DNA of 64,000 bases from Atopobium sp034113385 (GCF_034113385.1 NZ_JAXEXL010000013.1:1-64000), one strand, 5' to 3'. Shown: positions 8,514 through 17,679, counted from the first letter of the stretch. Numbers and translations: made by a program. The notes: generated by a model not told the origin, from the sequence alone.

Positions 8514-9440
8514 CTACATGCTTGTATCTAGTGCACCAATAAGACCATCAGGCACAAACGCAACACCAATTGCACCCACGCCTACATGAACTGCCGCGGC
8601 AGCACATACGTTGGAAATGCGAATGCGCCGCTTCTCAAACTCATTAGTATTCATGGGTTTTTCTACCATGGCTAGGTCACGCGGCATACCAGAACCAATT
8701 TCTGCATACGCGACAGGACCGTGCTCGTGAGAATAGACACTCATTTCACGCACGATTGCTCCGGCCAAGCGTACTAAGAGCTTACCTGAAGAAATGCGTA
8801 TAAACCCACCATTTTCATCCAGCATAAACAGCTCGCGCGTACCAGACATGCGAGCCAGAAGCTGATGGGTTTTCCCACGCACACCCGTTACCCGACGGCC
8901 ATTATGCCCTATAGAACAACCAGGCGCCGGAACAAGATACATACGTGAGTACTCACGCACCGTGCGCGCATGAGCAATAGCCTCCTCAAACGAAACACCC
9001 GCAGAACGACTTGCAACCAAATCCTCAACAATAAAACCCTGAGCCGCAGAGACAGTTTTGGAATCCATCACAATAATTTTGTCTTCTGCGTCTAGAGCAC
9101 GCGCTGCAACAACAGCTGTACCGTACGAACCACTCAGCAAACTTGATGCGTGAACAGAAATAACATGGTCATAGCCCTGGGCGAGAAGATTTTGGTAAAT
9201 TGCTTTGTACTCTTCTACAGACGGAGTTGAAGTTGTTATCTCCCCTTCCGCCTGTGCCAAAGTAATATAAAAATCAGGAACACATACGTCTACGTAATCC
9301 CGCAAGGTTTTGCCGCGACGCATGTGTATATACATTGGTACAGCACAGACGTTTTTCTCGGCCAGCCATTCGCTCGGCAAATCACACGCTGTGTCAGTAA
9401 CAATCGCATAGGAGGCAGTGTTGTAAGTGACCTCGGACAC
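8514..9440 (-). CDS. DegV family fatty acid-binding protein
   Basis: DegV/FakB-type proteins bind a fatty acid and present it to a fatty-acid kinase. The 308-residue protein begins TDTACDLPSEW, has the TSTPS loop (fatty acid carboxylate contact in the family) near residue 73 and SSLLSGSYGTA near residue 100. GTG start at 9440 with GGAAG six bases upstream. It is four bases from the purA stop, so the two genes are likely cotranscribed. No kinase partner is visible in the window. Confidence 0.88.
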   Translation of the reverse strand: MSEVTYNTASYAIVTDTACDLPSEWLAEKNVCAVPMYIHMRRGKTLRDYVDVCVPDFYITLAQAEGEITTSTPSVEEYKAIYQNLLAQGYDHVISVHASSLLSGSYGTAVVAARALDAEDKIIVMDSKTVSAAQGFIVEDLVASRSAGVSFEEAIAHARTVREYSRMYLVPAPGCSIGHNGRRVTGVRGKTHQLLARMSGTRELFMLDENGGFIRISSGKLLVRLAGAIVREMSVYSHEHGPVAYAEIGSGMPRDLAMVEKPMNTNEFEKRRIRISNVCAAAAVHVGVGAIGVAFVPDGLIGALDTSM

Positions 9441-9443
9441 GTT

Positions 9444-10724
9444 TTACTTCCAGTAACGATCGATCGTTTGTTCACGATCAGGACCAACAGTGATAATGGA
9501 AACACGCACGCCAGCAAGCTGCTCTAAGAAATCAATGTAGTCTTTTGCCTCACGGGGAAGCTGATAGAAATTGCGCACCCCAGAAATGTCGCACTTCCAG
9601 CCAGGCATGGTTTCATACACAGGTTTTGCATGGTAAAAAACACTTTGATGCTCGGGAACTGTAGTGTAACGTTTGCCTTCACATTCATAAGCAACGCAAA
9701 CTTTAATCTCATCCAAGCACCCAAGGACATCAAGTTTGGTGATTGCTAAGTCAGTTAAACCATTAACGCGAGTTGCATAATTTACAACGACTGCGTCATA
9801 CCAACCACAGCGACGTTTGCGACCAGTAGTTACGCCATACTCATGGCCCACTTCACCCAAAAGGTCTCCTGTTTTGTCAAACAGCTCTGTTGGAAAAGGA
9901 CCAGAACCCACGCGCGTAAGATATGCCTTCGCAATGCCTAAAACACGCTTAATCTGAGTTGGACCAACGCCAGAACCAGTAACAGCACCACCAGCCGTGC
10001 AGTTAGAAGAGGTAACAAACGGATAGGTACCATGATCAATATCGAGCATAGTTGCTTGAGCACCCTCAAACAAAATGTTTTTACCAGCCTCAATTTGCTC
10101 ATTAAGGAACAGGGAGCTTTCTACAATATAGGGACGAATGCGATTTGCAAAAGGAAGATAGGTTTCACAAATCTGATCTACGGTATACGTGGGCAGCTCA
10201 TATACCTTCTCTAAAATGGGATTGGTATACGCCAAAGCCGCCTCGAGCTTCTCGCGAAAGATTTTCTCATCCAACATATCCTGGATGCGCAAACCAGTAC
10301 GGTTCATCTTATCCATATAGGTTGGTCCCACGCCACGTTTGGTGGTACCAATGAGATTCTTGCCGAGCTTTTTCTCGTGTGCGCCATCTAAATCTTTGTG
10401 ATACGGCATGACAATATGAGCGTTGCCAGAAATCTTGAGGTCATCACAAGAAATGCCCTGCTCTTCCAGCATGTCAATTTCCATGAGAAGTACTTCAGGA
10501 TCTACAATGCAGCCATTGCCAATTACAGGATAGGTGCCTTTGTACATAACACCAGATGGCACCTGATGCAAAGCAAGTTTGTGACCATTTGCAATAACGG
10601 TATGGCCCGCATTTGCACCACCAGCATAACGACATACCACATCAAAATCACCAGAAATAAGATCGGTGACTTTACCCTTGCCTTCGTCGCCCCACTGGGT
10701 TCCCACCAATACGGATGCAGACAT
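9444..10724 (-). CDS. purA: Adenylosuccinate synthetase
   Basis: Converts IMP, aspartate and GTP to adenylosuccinate, the first step toward AMP. The GTP loop GTQWGDEGKGK is at residues 6-16 and NAGHTV follows; TKRGVGPTYMDK and GRKRRCGWYDA are further family blocks. The ATG at 10724 (MSASVLVG) has GAGGG six bases upstream; a TTG five codons earlier lies inside that ribosome site and is rejected. Normal length, 426 residues. Confidence 0.96.
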   Translation of the reverse strand: MSASVLVGTQWGDEGKGKVTDLISGDFDVVCRYAGGANAGHTVIANGHKLALHQVPSGVMYKGTYPVIGNGCIVDPEVLLMEIDMLEEQGISCDDLKISGNAHIVMPYHKDLDGAHEKKLGKNLIGTTKRGVGPTYMDKMNRTGLRIQDMLDEKIFREKLEAALAYTNPILEKVYELPTYTVDQICETYLPFANRIRPYIVESSLFLNEQIEAGKNILFEGAQATMLDIDHGTYPFVTSSNCTAGGAVTGSGVGPTQIKRVLGIAKAYLTRVGSGPFPTELFDKTGDLLGEVGHEYGVTTGRKRRCGWYDAVVVNYATRVNGLTDLAITKLDVLGCLDEIKVCVAYECEGKRYTTVPEHQSVFYHAKPVYETMPGWKCDISGVRNFYQLPREAKDYIDFLEQLAGVRVSIITVGPDREQTIDRYWK

Positions 10725-10817
10725 ATACTTCCCTCTCAAAAAAGCATTGGAACGTGCCGTATGCGCGTTCTTGTCGGTTCCCTAGTATAAGGGATTGATA
10801 CTTCAAATCCGCGTCTA

Positions 10818-12227
10818 TCACTCGTAATCACGAGACAGTTCCACGAACTTGGTAGAACCAGGCATAAAGACCAGATGAACGATGCCTAAAGGACCAGAGC
10901 GGTTCTTTGCAATAATGAAGTCCGTTACATTGGCGTCTGGGCGATCTTCGCGCGATGCCTCTTCCTCCGTCATGGAGCGGTCAAGCAATATTACGATGTC
11001 AGCGTCCTGCTCGATTGATCCAGATTCACGCAGGTCAGACAGCTGCGGACGTTGGCCTTTGCGGTCTGCCACCTGACGGTTAAGCTGCGAAAGCGCAACA
11101 ACAGGAACTTCAAGATCCTTGGCCATAATTTTAATGCCACGGCTCATCTCGGAAACCTCAGTGGCACGAGAATCAGAACGACGTCCGTTTGATGGCGGCG
11201 AGACAAGCTGCAGGTAGTCGATAATAACAATCCCGTTTTCTTTACCATGCAACATGCGTCGCGCTTTAGCACGAATCTCTGTAATAGTGGTGCCTGGCGT
11301 ATCGTCAATCATAATATCGAGACTTGAAATCTCAGAAGTTGCTTGCACGATTTGCGCCCATTGGTGATCTTGAATATTTGCCGAACGAATATCCTGCAAG
11401 TTGATTTTTGCCTGAGCGGACAGCAGGCGCTGAGCAATCTCTTTTTTACTCATCTCAAGCGAGAAAAGCGCAACGGAAGCTCCAGAGGCAGCAGCATTTA
11501 CAGCAAGGTTAAGACAAAATGATGTCTTACCTACACCGGGACGTGCGCCAATAACAACCATTTGACCAGCACGCATGCCAAGCAACGCTTTATCAATACC
11601 AGGAAATCCTGTTTTTACTCCAAGAGCATCTGTCTGATGTTTGGATTGTTCATCCAATTCCTCAAAGAGTTCTTCCATTACATCTGATATGCCTGAGTAT
11701 GTAGAGCGAATAGCGCGGTTAGTAACACCAAGGAGCATTTGCTCTGCATCGTTAACAACCTCTTTAGTGTCCTCAGGAGCACTAAAGGCAAGCGCGGTAA
11801 TCTGGGAAGAAGTTTTAATAATCTCGCGCAGCGTTGCATTACGACGCAAAATCTCACTGTGATATTGCCAGCTGGCAAGCGCAGGTGTGTTACCTGCTAA
11901 GTCAACAAGATAGGCACGACCACCTACGCGCTCCAGCTCTTTCTTACTCAAAAGATTGTCTGCTAAAGAAATAGAATCCACAGGGCGCCCGGTATCATGT
12001 AGCTCACGCATGGACATAAAGATGAGTTGATGCGAAGGAATGTAGAAGTCATCCTCTTGTAAGAAAGAAAGTCCCTCTTCTAGTACATCTGGCGAGATAA
12101 GCATTGCCGCAAGTACCGCAGCCTCTGCATGGGAATCCTGAGGCATGACCGCGCCTGCCTCTACGGTAGGAGCCATGGGAGCAGTAGCACGCGAGCGATT
12201 ATCATTACTTTGGAAAAGAGAACTCAA
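10818..12227 (-). CDS. dnaB: Replicative DNA helicase DnaB
   Basis: Hexameric 5'-3' helicase at the replication fork. It has an N-terminal DnaB domain, then a RecA-like domain with Walker A GARPGVGKTS near residue 210, the IVIIDYLQL Walker B segment and the SQLNRQVADRKGQRP loop. Start choice is uncertain: a TTG at 12227 has GGAAGG seven bases upstream and gives 469 residues; an ATG at 12245 adds six residues but has its AGGA only three bases away. Two DnaA-box-like 9-mers (TTTTCGACA) lie about 150-190 bp upstream. Confidence 0.93.
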   Translation of the reverse strand: MSSLFQSNDNRSRATAPMAPTVEAGAVMPQDSHAEAAVLAAMLISPDVLEEGLSFLQEDDFYIPSHQLIFMSMRELHDTGRPVDSISLADNLLSKKELERVGGRAYLVDLAGNTPALASWQYHSEILRRNATLREIIKTSSQITALAFSAPEDTKEVVNDAEQMLLGVTNRAIRSTYSGISDVMEELFEELDEQSKHQTDALGVKTGFPGIDKALLGMRAGQMVVIGARPGVGKTSFCLNLAVNAAASGASVALFSLEMSKKEIAQRLLSAQAKINLQDIRSANIQDHQWAQIVQATSEISSLDIMIDDTPGTTITEIRAKARRMLHGKENGIVIIDYLQLVSPPSNGRRSDSRATEVSEMSRGIKIMAKDLEVPVVALSQLNRQVADRKGQRPQLSDLRESGSIEQDADIVILLDRSMTEEEASREDRPDANVTDFIIAKNRSGPLGIVHLVFMPGSTKFVELSRDYE

Positions 12228-12665
12228 AGCATATCCTTCCAACATTCTTCCTATTCCAGAATAGTAAAGCAAAATCAAGAGTTTATCCGTTAAGAAACTA
12301 TGCGTTTACTACTTTGAAAAGGGCATTGTTAATAGCTACTCCGCTCTATCGTGGGGAATGTGAGTTTTAAACATTTTCGACAATTTTTTCTCAAATACGT
12401 AAACGGTTTTCGACAAACTCTGCACCAGTAAAAACCTTGTTTTTTAAAACCCCAGTTCAGATAGATGGCAACTATTTTTACCTGCAGTAATGCTGTTTTC
12501 GCAGGTAAACGGCATTGGTATTCTTGAGCACAAGAGAAGCCCCATTCTCACGCAAGCGTGTGAACAGGGCTTTTATAAAAACCTGCGTTGTGTAAAAAGT
12601 ACAACTATGCTCGTAGCTAGCTTATTTTTGTTGAAATAGCTATCTGAGCTTTGAGGCCTGCTGAT
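12228..12665. other. Structured intergenic region between rplI and dnaB
   Basis: No gene is seen here. It holds the dnaB leader, two copies of TTTTCGACA at 12374-12382 and 12407-12415, an inverted repeat TTTACCTGC/GCAGGTAAA (12477-12485 and 12501-12509) and a strong hairpin at 12537-12572. The last two structures could belong to a small RNA or to the end of the rplI transcript. Confidence 0.6.
12537..12572. terminator. Strong hairpin downstream of rplI
   Basis: Arms starting AAGCCC (12537) and ending GGGCTT (12572) pair over about 17 positions with one mismatch and two wobbles. It lies about 95 bp past the rplI stop. The T-run (CTTTTATAAAA) is on the plus-strand side, so it best fits a plus-strand transcript end, although it may also stop rplI transcripts. 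Confidence 0.6.
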
Positions 12666-13208
12666 TTACTCAGCAGACTCCTCAGTTGCCTCTACAGCAA
12701 CTTCCTCAACGGCCTCCTCGGTTGTCTCGGCAGCCTCCTGTACAGGAGCCTCCTCAACTACCAAAGAAGGGTCGCCTACAAGAAGTTGTACCTGTGCGTT
12801 AATCTCACGGTAGAGGTTAACGGTTACAACATGAGCGCCAGCAACCTTGATGGAGGTGTGCTCAATGCGCTTACGGTCAATCTCGACGCCAAGCTGAGCC
12901 TTAACAGCATCAGCAATCATGGTATTGGTGACAGAACCAAACAGCTGGCCCTCTTCACCCACCTTAACGTCAATGTTTACAGTCTTGCCCTCAAGAGCTG
13001 CCTTCGTTGCCTGAGCATCTGCAACGCGCTTCTCTTCACGCTTTGCGATGTTATGACGGCGCTCCTCGAGCTGCTTGATGTTGCCAGGGGTCGCAGCGAG
13101 AGCCATACGGTTAGGGAACAGGAAGTTCTCCGCATAGCCCTGTGCAACGTCTACGACGTCGCCTTCGCCACCCTTGCCCCTGAGCTCACCCAAGAGGATG
13201 ACTTTCAT
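12666..13208 (-). CDS. rplI: 50S ribosomal protein L9
   Basis: Binds 23S rRNA at the base of the L1 stalk. The first 150 residues follow the family: MKVILLGELRGKGGEGDVVDVAQGYAENFLFP-type N-domain, long connecting helix and C-domain. About 30 extra acidic residues (Glu/Ala/Thr/Val-rich) extend the C-terminus beyond the usual end. The ATG at 13208 has AGGAG five bases upstream; an in-frame GTG two codons earlier is rejected. Last gene of the rpsF-ssb-rpsR-rplI operon. Confidence 0.95.
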   Translation of the reverse strand: MKVILLGELRGKGGEGDVVDVAQGYAENFLFPNRMALAATPGNIKQLEERRHNIAKREEKRVADAQATKAALEGKTVNIDVKVGEEGQLFGSVTNTMIADAVKAQLGVEIDRKRIEHTSIKVAGAHVVTVNLYREINAQVQLLVGDPSLVVEEAPVQEAAETTEEAVEEVAVEATEESAE

Positions 13209-13265
13209 GGACACTCCTTACGTAATCGAATGTCTTCGCATCCGACTTTGGTTACGAATTGCGGG

Positions 13266-13532
13266 CTAGTTACGCTCGCGACGGCCACCACGGCTGGACA
13301 CTACAGGAACAGTGTACGGCAGAAGTGCCATCTCTCGTGCGCGCTTGATTGCAAGTGCAATGTCGTGCTGGTGCTGCGTGCAGGCGCCAGTGACACGACG
13401 AGGCTTAATCTTGCCACGGTCGGTCATGTACTTGCGAAGAAGTTGGACGTCTTTGTAATCAATGAAGTCCGTATCTTCCTTGCAGAACTGGCAATACTTG
13501 CGACGCGGCTGACGCTGATAATCAGTAGCCAT
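13266..13532 (-). CDS. rpsR: 30S ribosomal protein S18
   Basis: Small-subunit platform protein that pairs with S6. The 88-residue sequence has CQFCKEDTDFIDYKDVQLLRKY near the start and the RVTGACTQHQHDIALAIKRAREMALLPY-type core. Two Cys at the CQFC motif suggest the zinc-binding (C+) form. It lies between ssb and rplI in the conserved operon. Confidence 0.96.
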   Translation of the reverse strand: MATDYQRQPRRKYCQFCKEDTDFIDYKDVQLLRKYMTDRGKIKPRRVTGACTQHQHDIALAIKRAREMALLPYTVPVVSSRGGRRERN

Positions 13533-13576
13533 GTCTTGTTACCTTTCGTCTGGCGACAATTTGTCGCAGAGCGTTC

Positions 13577-14029
13577 TTAGAACGGGATATCCTCATCAGC
13601 ATAATCGGCAGCGGTTGGCGGAGCCTGAACAGGACGCACTGCTGTAGAAGCTGACGGGGCGGAAGCTGCAAAGCTGCCTGCGTTGCCGCCTGCACCTTGC
13701 TGATTCCTAGAGAGGAACTCAATCTCGTCAACAATAACCTCAAGCTTGCTACGACGCTGACCGTCGCGCTCCCATGAGCTGTAACGAAGCTTGCCCTCAA
13801 TAGCAACCTTGGAGCCTTTGCTAATAAAACGTGCAACTGCATCTGCACGAGGTCCAAACATTACGCAATCAACGAAATTGGGATAATCTTCCCATTCGCC
13901 AGACTGAGGGTTGCGACGGCGATCATTAACGGCAACACCAAAAGAAAGAACTTGGGTGCCGCCAGCAGTTGCCTTAAGTTCAGGTTCACGAGTAAGGTTT
14001 CCACTGATAACCACGCGATTAATGCTCAT
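13577..14029 (-). CDS. ssb: Single-stranded DNA-binding protein
   Basis: Tetrameric OB-fold protein that coats single-stranded DNA at forks and recruits partners through its acidic tip. It starts MSINRVVISGNLTREPELK, has a Gly/Ser/Ala-rich linker and ends in the canonical DEDIPF tip. I chose the ATG at 14029 by homology; a GTG three codons earlier is possible because GAGAGG lies 11 bases before the ATG and 2 before the GTG. Second gene of the S6-SSB-S18-L9 operon. Confidence 0.95.
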   Translation of the reverse strand: MSINRVVISGNLTREPELKATAGGTQVLSFGVAVNDRRRNPQSGEWEDYPNFVDCVMFGPRADAVARFISKGSKVAIEGKLRYSSWERDGQRRSKLEVIVDEIEFLSRNQQGAGGNAGSFAASAPSASTAVRPVQAPPTAADYADEDIPF

Positions 14030-14074
14030 TGTGATCACTGCCTCTCATTTGTGGGTACAACCCACCTTCCAGTA

Positions 14075-14368
14075 CTAGTCCTTATCAGGGCGGCGTACAA
14101 CCATGTGACGCTTTACCGCATCATTAATGCGAAGAACACGGTCGAGCTCTGCAATCTGAGTTGGATCTGCATGGAAGTTAATAAGGGTGTAATCACCCTC
14201 AGTAAGCTTGTCGATCTCATAAGCAAGCTTGCGCTTGCCCCAGTCCTCGACATTGTCGACCTGACCACCGTTATCGGTGATAGCAACATCAATGCGCTTC
14301 ATTACACCAGCGCGCACTTCTTCATTAGAAGAAGGGTCGACAAAAAACAGCAATTCATAAGCCTTCAT
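14075..14368 (-). CDS. rpsF: 30S ribosomal protein S6
   Basis: 97-residue S6 starting MKAYELLFFVDPSSNEE, with the family segments NGGQVDNVEDWGKRKLAYEI and YTLINFHADP. The open frame continues 38 codons upstream, but the ATG at 14368 has a near-perfect GGAGGTGACAAT leader and matches S6 proteins. First gene of the operon; its promoter should lie in 14369-14480. Confidence 0.95.
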   Translation of the reverse strand: MKAYELLFFVDPSSNEEVRAGVMKRIDVAITDNGGQVDNVEDWGKRKLAYEIDKLTEGDYTLINFHADPTQIAELDRVLRINDAVKRHMVVRRPDKD

Positions 14369-14613
14369 ATTGTCACCTCCTCTGGGCTCAAGGCTTCGGG
14401 ATGTGAAGGTTGCACCCGAAGCAGGAAAGGTTCGACCTGCAATGGTATCACAATGTCCTTGTAATGCCATGTGAAGGCTCATATTTTTATTTCCCTCCCG
14501 TACGTCTCCATAAATGGCAGTCTAGCAACCGTATCTAACACTACTCTAACAGCTATAAACATAATCCAAACAAAAACAAGCTCGTTTGTCCTGTATCTTA
14601 CGTTTTATAAAAA

Positions 14614-14644
14614 GGCCTCCCGTAGCACCATGCTGCAGGAGGCC
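14614..14644 (-). terminator. Rho-independent terminator after the DUF4013 gene
   Basis: On the minus strand GGCCTCC pairs with GGAGGCC around an inner TGCAGCA/TGCTACG-type arm, followed by CCTTTTTATAAAA. It lies 55 bp past the stop of the gene ending at 14699. Confidence 0.85.
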
Positions 14645-14698
14645 ATATTTTTTACCCAGCAAAGTTAACCCAATAAAGCAGGAAAATACTTTCTGTTC

Positions 14699-16033
14699 TT
14701 ATCCCTCAAGCTTAGAGCCGCACTGAGGGCAAAACATGCTATTCTCAGGAACCTTCGTGCCACACTCAGGGCAAAAGGCAGTGGTATCTGTTGTAGGTAC
14801 TGACGTATTGTCATCCACAGCGTCATCTTTTACAGCCACAGCATCCACAGAAGAGTCGTTAGAGACAGGTGTTTCCTCAATAGGCGTAGCTGTCTCAGCA
14901 GGCGTCTCAGTAGGCTCATCAAGCTTAGATGGTTCTTCAGCAGGTGCAGGCTCTTCTGGCTGCATATTTGCTGTTGCATCCACAGATGCATCTGCTTCAT
15001 TGGTTTTCTCGGCAGCAGCGGTGGCATCTACCTGAGCATCTGTCTGAGTATCCGTTACAGAATCTGCTGTATCAGGCGAGGTGGACTCAGGTAAAGGAAT
15101 AGCCACGGGCGTAGGTACATAAGAAGCATTGGCTGATGTTGCTGAAGATGCAGGTGCGTCAGGATTTATAGGAGACGCGGGCGTTGTAGAACCAATGCCT
15201 GAGTTTGGCGATGTTAAGGGAGTAGGCAGTGGATCGTCTGGGTTGGTCCATTCGGAAACCCTAAACTGAAGCATCCAAAGGCCCATCATGTTATATGAAA
15301 GCAAAAGGGTAAAAACCGACGAAAAAGTAATGGCAATCCAAGACAAAACAACAAGAGGCAAGAAAGCAGTAATTAGTCTACTAATGATATCTAGCACAAT
15401 TGACGCTTCAGAACCCGAGGAAACGTAAGGGCTGGCCAATCGACTAATATCTCCAGCTAAACCTGGAGCAGCCGTACCAAGAAGAAGTATTCCTATAACA
15501 ACCGTCCATATAAAACCTATTGCCGATAGGATAAGGCCAAGTATGATTTGATCACCAGTAATCTTAAGTAGACCCTTCCAGTCATGGCTTATCATCTTCC
15601 AAAGATTGGAAAAGCTCATAGCAGCACTAAAGCGGCCATAAATGGTTGCATAAAGAGCTATAACACCCGCAACAACCTCGCCAAAAAGTAATACTGGAAA
15701 AGAAAGAATGGTCAAAAATGGCACAATTGCTATTACTACAGCCATAACAATGTGTAAGATTGCCTGCACAATAAGCATAATGATAAAAGCAAAAAAGCCC
15801 GTCTTGAGACACTTACCAAAATCGATGCTCTTTTGCTTAGGAGAAGATTCTACGCCCCATGCAGTTAAACGAGCCCATTCAAATGCAGCGCCCAAGACAA
15901 CAAGGCCGCCGATAATAGGAATAAGTCCGCACAATGTAAGCAGTATAATTGCCTTCATCCATCCCTTTTCACGCGTAAGCATATGCCAAGAACGTGAAAG
16001 GTATTGCTTGTCTGAAAACTGAAGTTGAGACAT
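14699..16033 (-). CDS. DUF4013-type polytopic membrane protein with C-terminal zinc ribbon
   Basis: The first 275 residues hold about six hydrophobic helices in pairs, in the pattern of DUF4013 membrane proteins. A low-complexity Pro/Thr/Ala/Glu linker of about 140 residues follows, ending in a zinc ribbon with two CxxC pairs (FCPECG and FCPQCG). The start is ATG at 16033 with CGGAG six bases upstream. The function of this family is not known; the zinc ribbon could bind a partner at the membrane. It has its own terminator and appears monocistronic. Confidence 0.82.
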   Translation of the reverse strand: MSQLQFSDKQYLSRSWHMLTREKGWMKAIILLTLCGLIPIIGGLVVLGAAFEWARLTAWGVESSPKQKSIDFGKCLKTGFFAFIIMLIVQAILHIVMAVVIAIVPFLTILSFPVLLFGEVVAGVIALYATIYGRFSAAMSFSNLWKMISHDWKGLLKITGDQIILGLILSAIGFIWTVVIGILLLGTAAPGLAGDISRLASPYVSSGSEASIVLDIISRLITAFLPLVVLSWIAITFSSVFTLLLSYNMMGLWMLQFRVSEWTNPDDPLPTPLTSPNSGIGSTTPASPINPDAPASSATSANASYVPTPVAIPLPESTSPDTADSVTDTQTDAQVDATAAAEKTNEADASVDATANMQPEEPAPAEEPSKLDEPTETPAETATPIEETPVSNDSSVDAVAVKDDAVDDNTSVPTTDTTAFCPECGTKVPENSMFCPQCGSKLEG

Positions 16034-16152
16034 ATAAACTCCGTATGTTGACAGGTATAGTGATGCACATTATAGAGAAGTTCGACACGTGCCACTGCTA
16101 TGCAACAAGTAACTATAGGGTGAATACATAAGTGTACTTTTACATCTATCTT

Positions 16153-16935
16153 TTAAGCAGCAAGCTCTTCAATGAAATCATCCTGATTTACACCCCACTG
16201 GATTGGTTTCATTCCATAGATTTCGCACGCCGATAAAACAGTTTGATCGATATGGCCATCTTTTCCATTGGCAGCATTCAGGAAAATATAGCCTGTAGAA
16301 CCAGTGCGGCTCTGCTCAATATCTTCCCATCCAAAAAGAGCGTTCTTCACATTATTTTCTACCGGCGTATTCACGGTCTTAACAAGCTTCCGCTCTCCCC
16401 TCTTTACGCCTGGAATAGCATAATCAAACTTGTGGAGCATTCCAGATTTGCCTGTAAAGGATGGGCCTTCGATAGCTCTAATCTCATGCTTATCCATCCA
16501 CTCACCGACTTCTTCATAAAATAGAGCTCGCACACTATCGGAGTTAATCTGGAACAAGTCATCGACCGATGCCATTGCTTGCATCATCATATTCATTTTG
16601 ACTAGAAGATCACTGTCGCCTGCTTTGACATAAAGCTCTCCATCATCTGTTTTACTAATGCCAAAACCAGCGATGACACCGTTAAGCTTTTCTCTTCTCT
16701 TTTCAGAGTTAAATAAAAAGCCAGAAAGTTCCAAATCTGAAATTGTCTCGCCCAAATCAGTTAAGGCATAGCCGCCTGCCGGTAAATCACCAATAACGAT
16801 AGACATACAATCATTATTGCGATTAAGCATGGGTGTAATAATTTTTACAGAATCACCTTGCTGTACTGCAGACATATTAGCAGCAATCCATTTTGAATAG
16901 CTATCAATAATCGTATTTGCCTGCTCGAGCAGCAT
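16153..16935 (-). CDS. DUF1828/DUF1829 domain protein
   Basis: A 260-residue protein. The N-terminal half (VKIITPMLNRNN, YALTDLGETISDLELSGF, VIAGFGI) follows the DUF1828 pattern seen in bacterial and phage proteins; the C-terminal half (LHKFDYAIPGVKRGERKLVKTVNTP, GYIFLN) follows DUF1829. The biochemical function is unknown. The ATG at 16935 sits just past the stop of the preceding gene, with GGGGGTG as ribosome site, so the two are translationally coupled. It lies in a small island with an S24 repressor remnant beside tRNA-Ser. Family assignment is from remembered motifs and was not searched. Confidence 0.72.
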   Translation of the reverse strand: MLLEQANTIIDSYSKWIAANMSAVQQGDSVKIITPMLNRNNDCMSIVIGDLPAGGYALTDLGETISDLELSGFLFNSEKRREKLNGVIAGFGISKTDDGELYVKAGDSDLLVKMNMMMQAMASVDDLFQINSDSVRALFYEEVGEWMDKHEIRAIEGPSFTGKSGMLHKFDYAIPGVKRGERKLVKTVNTPVENNVKNALFGWEDIEQSRTGSTGYIFLNAANGKDGHIDQTVLSACEIYGMKPIQWGVNQDDFIEELAA

Positions 16936-16938
16936 TTC

Positions 16939-17460
16939 TTACACCCCCAACGAATAATTGCGTATTAGTTTATCGCTAATAGAATCAACTCGTAATAAGG
17001 ACTCGAAAAATGGATAAATCGTTCCATTTTCATATTCAGCAACTATTATATCTTGCTGAAAGATTGGAACTGCGAATTTTGACCCATAATCAGGAACGTC
17101 AAGATGGATGTGGTTGCCATATATCATTGTGCCGTCAGGATTCCGATGTTTTAGCAGTTCTTGATTATTTGAGAAATCAATCCGAATCATCACATTGCTA
17201 GCGTAACGCGCTTGAGTTGCAGACTTCCTATCGGGCTGAGCGGTAAGCAAAATAGAAGATTGTAATTTTGATTCATGGATATCAAGAAAGAATTTAATTT
17301 TCATACATTCGTCGGAAATAAGCTCAATGTTTAACTTGCAGCCAGCTTTTGGCCAGTCTAGAACAGGAATACCATTTACTGGTCTCTTTGGCATCTTAAG
17401 ATACTCTTGCGTTTTATCTGTAAGGTCAGAAAAAGAGTAAATCTTGTTGTCGATATCCAC
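16939..17460 (-). CDS. Unknown 173-residue partner of the DUF1828 protein
   Basis: I cannot name the family with certainty; it may be of the DUF6978 kind. The sequence is soluble, with a mixed alpha/beta look. The most distinctive segment is HRNPDGTMIYGNHIHLDVPDYG near residues 115-140, whose clustered His, Asn and Asp residues could bind a metal or nucleic acid. The GTG start at 17460 has GGGGAG five to seven bases upstream. Three bases separate its stop from the next start, so the two proteins are probably made together as a two-component module. Confidence 0.62.
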   Translation of the reverse strand: MDIDNKIYSFSDLTDKTQEYLKMPKRPVNGIPVLDWPKAGCKLNIELISDECMKIKFFLDIHESKLQSSILLTAQPDRKSATQARYASNVMIRIDFSNNQELLKHRNPDGTMIYGNHIHLDVPDYGSKFAVPIFQQDIIVAEYENGTIYPFFESLLRVDSISDKLIRNYSLGV

Positions 17461-17472
17461 TTACACTCTCCC

Positions 17473-17679
17473 CTATATCTCGAAATTAAGTGGTACGGCG
17501 CACCCAACAACACGTCCGACAATCGCAATTGACTCAGTACCGGCCACTATATAATCGTATGCCCTCGAATGAAACATTGGGTCGGTTGAGTCAGATGCCA
17601 GCTCAACATCATTTTCCAGCTGCCTAACGCACTTTACAGTAGCTTCATGGATGTTTATGCAAACAACATAGAAGGACGA
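17473..17679 (-). pseudogene. C-terminal remnant of an S24 (LexA/phage repressor) peptidase-like gene
   Basis: A minus-strand frame of 68 codons, preceded by an in-frame stop and without a start, reads VVCINIHEATVKCVRQL, then SDSTDPMFHSRAY and SIAIVGRVVG, ending at TAG 17473. This resembles the C-terminal part of S24 peptidases, where the segment containing the catalytic Lys (EATVK) is followed by a VGRVV strand. The N-terminal DNA-binding part and the catalytic Ser are absent. It stands directly upstream of the two-gene module, consistent with a decayed mobile element. Confidence 0.6.

Noticed and set aside
12651..13580. 309-codon plus-strand open frame opposite rplI, rpsR and ssb
   Set aside because: It is fully antisense to three well-supported conserved genes, has no family resemblance and its codons mirror the real genes.
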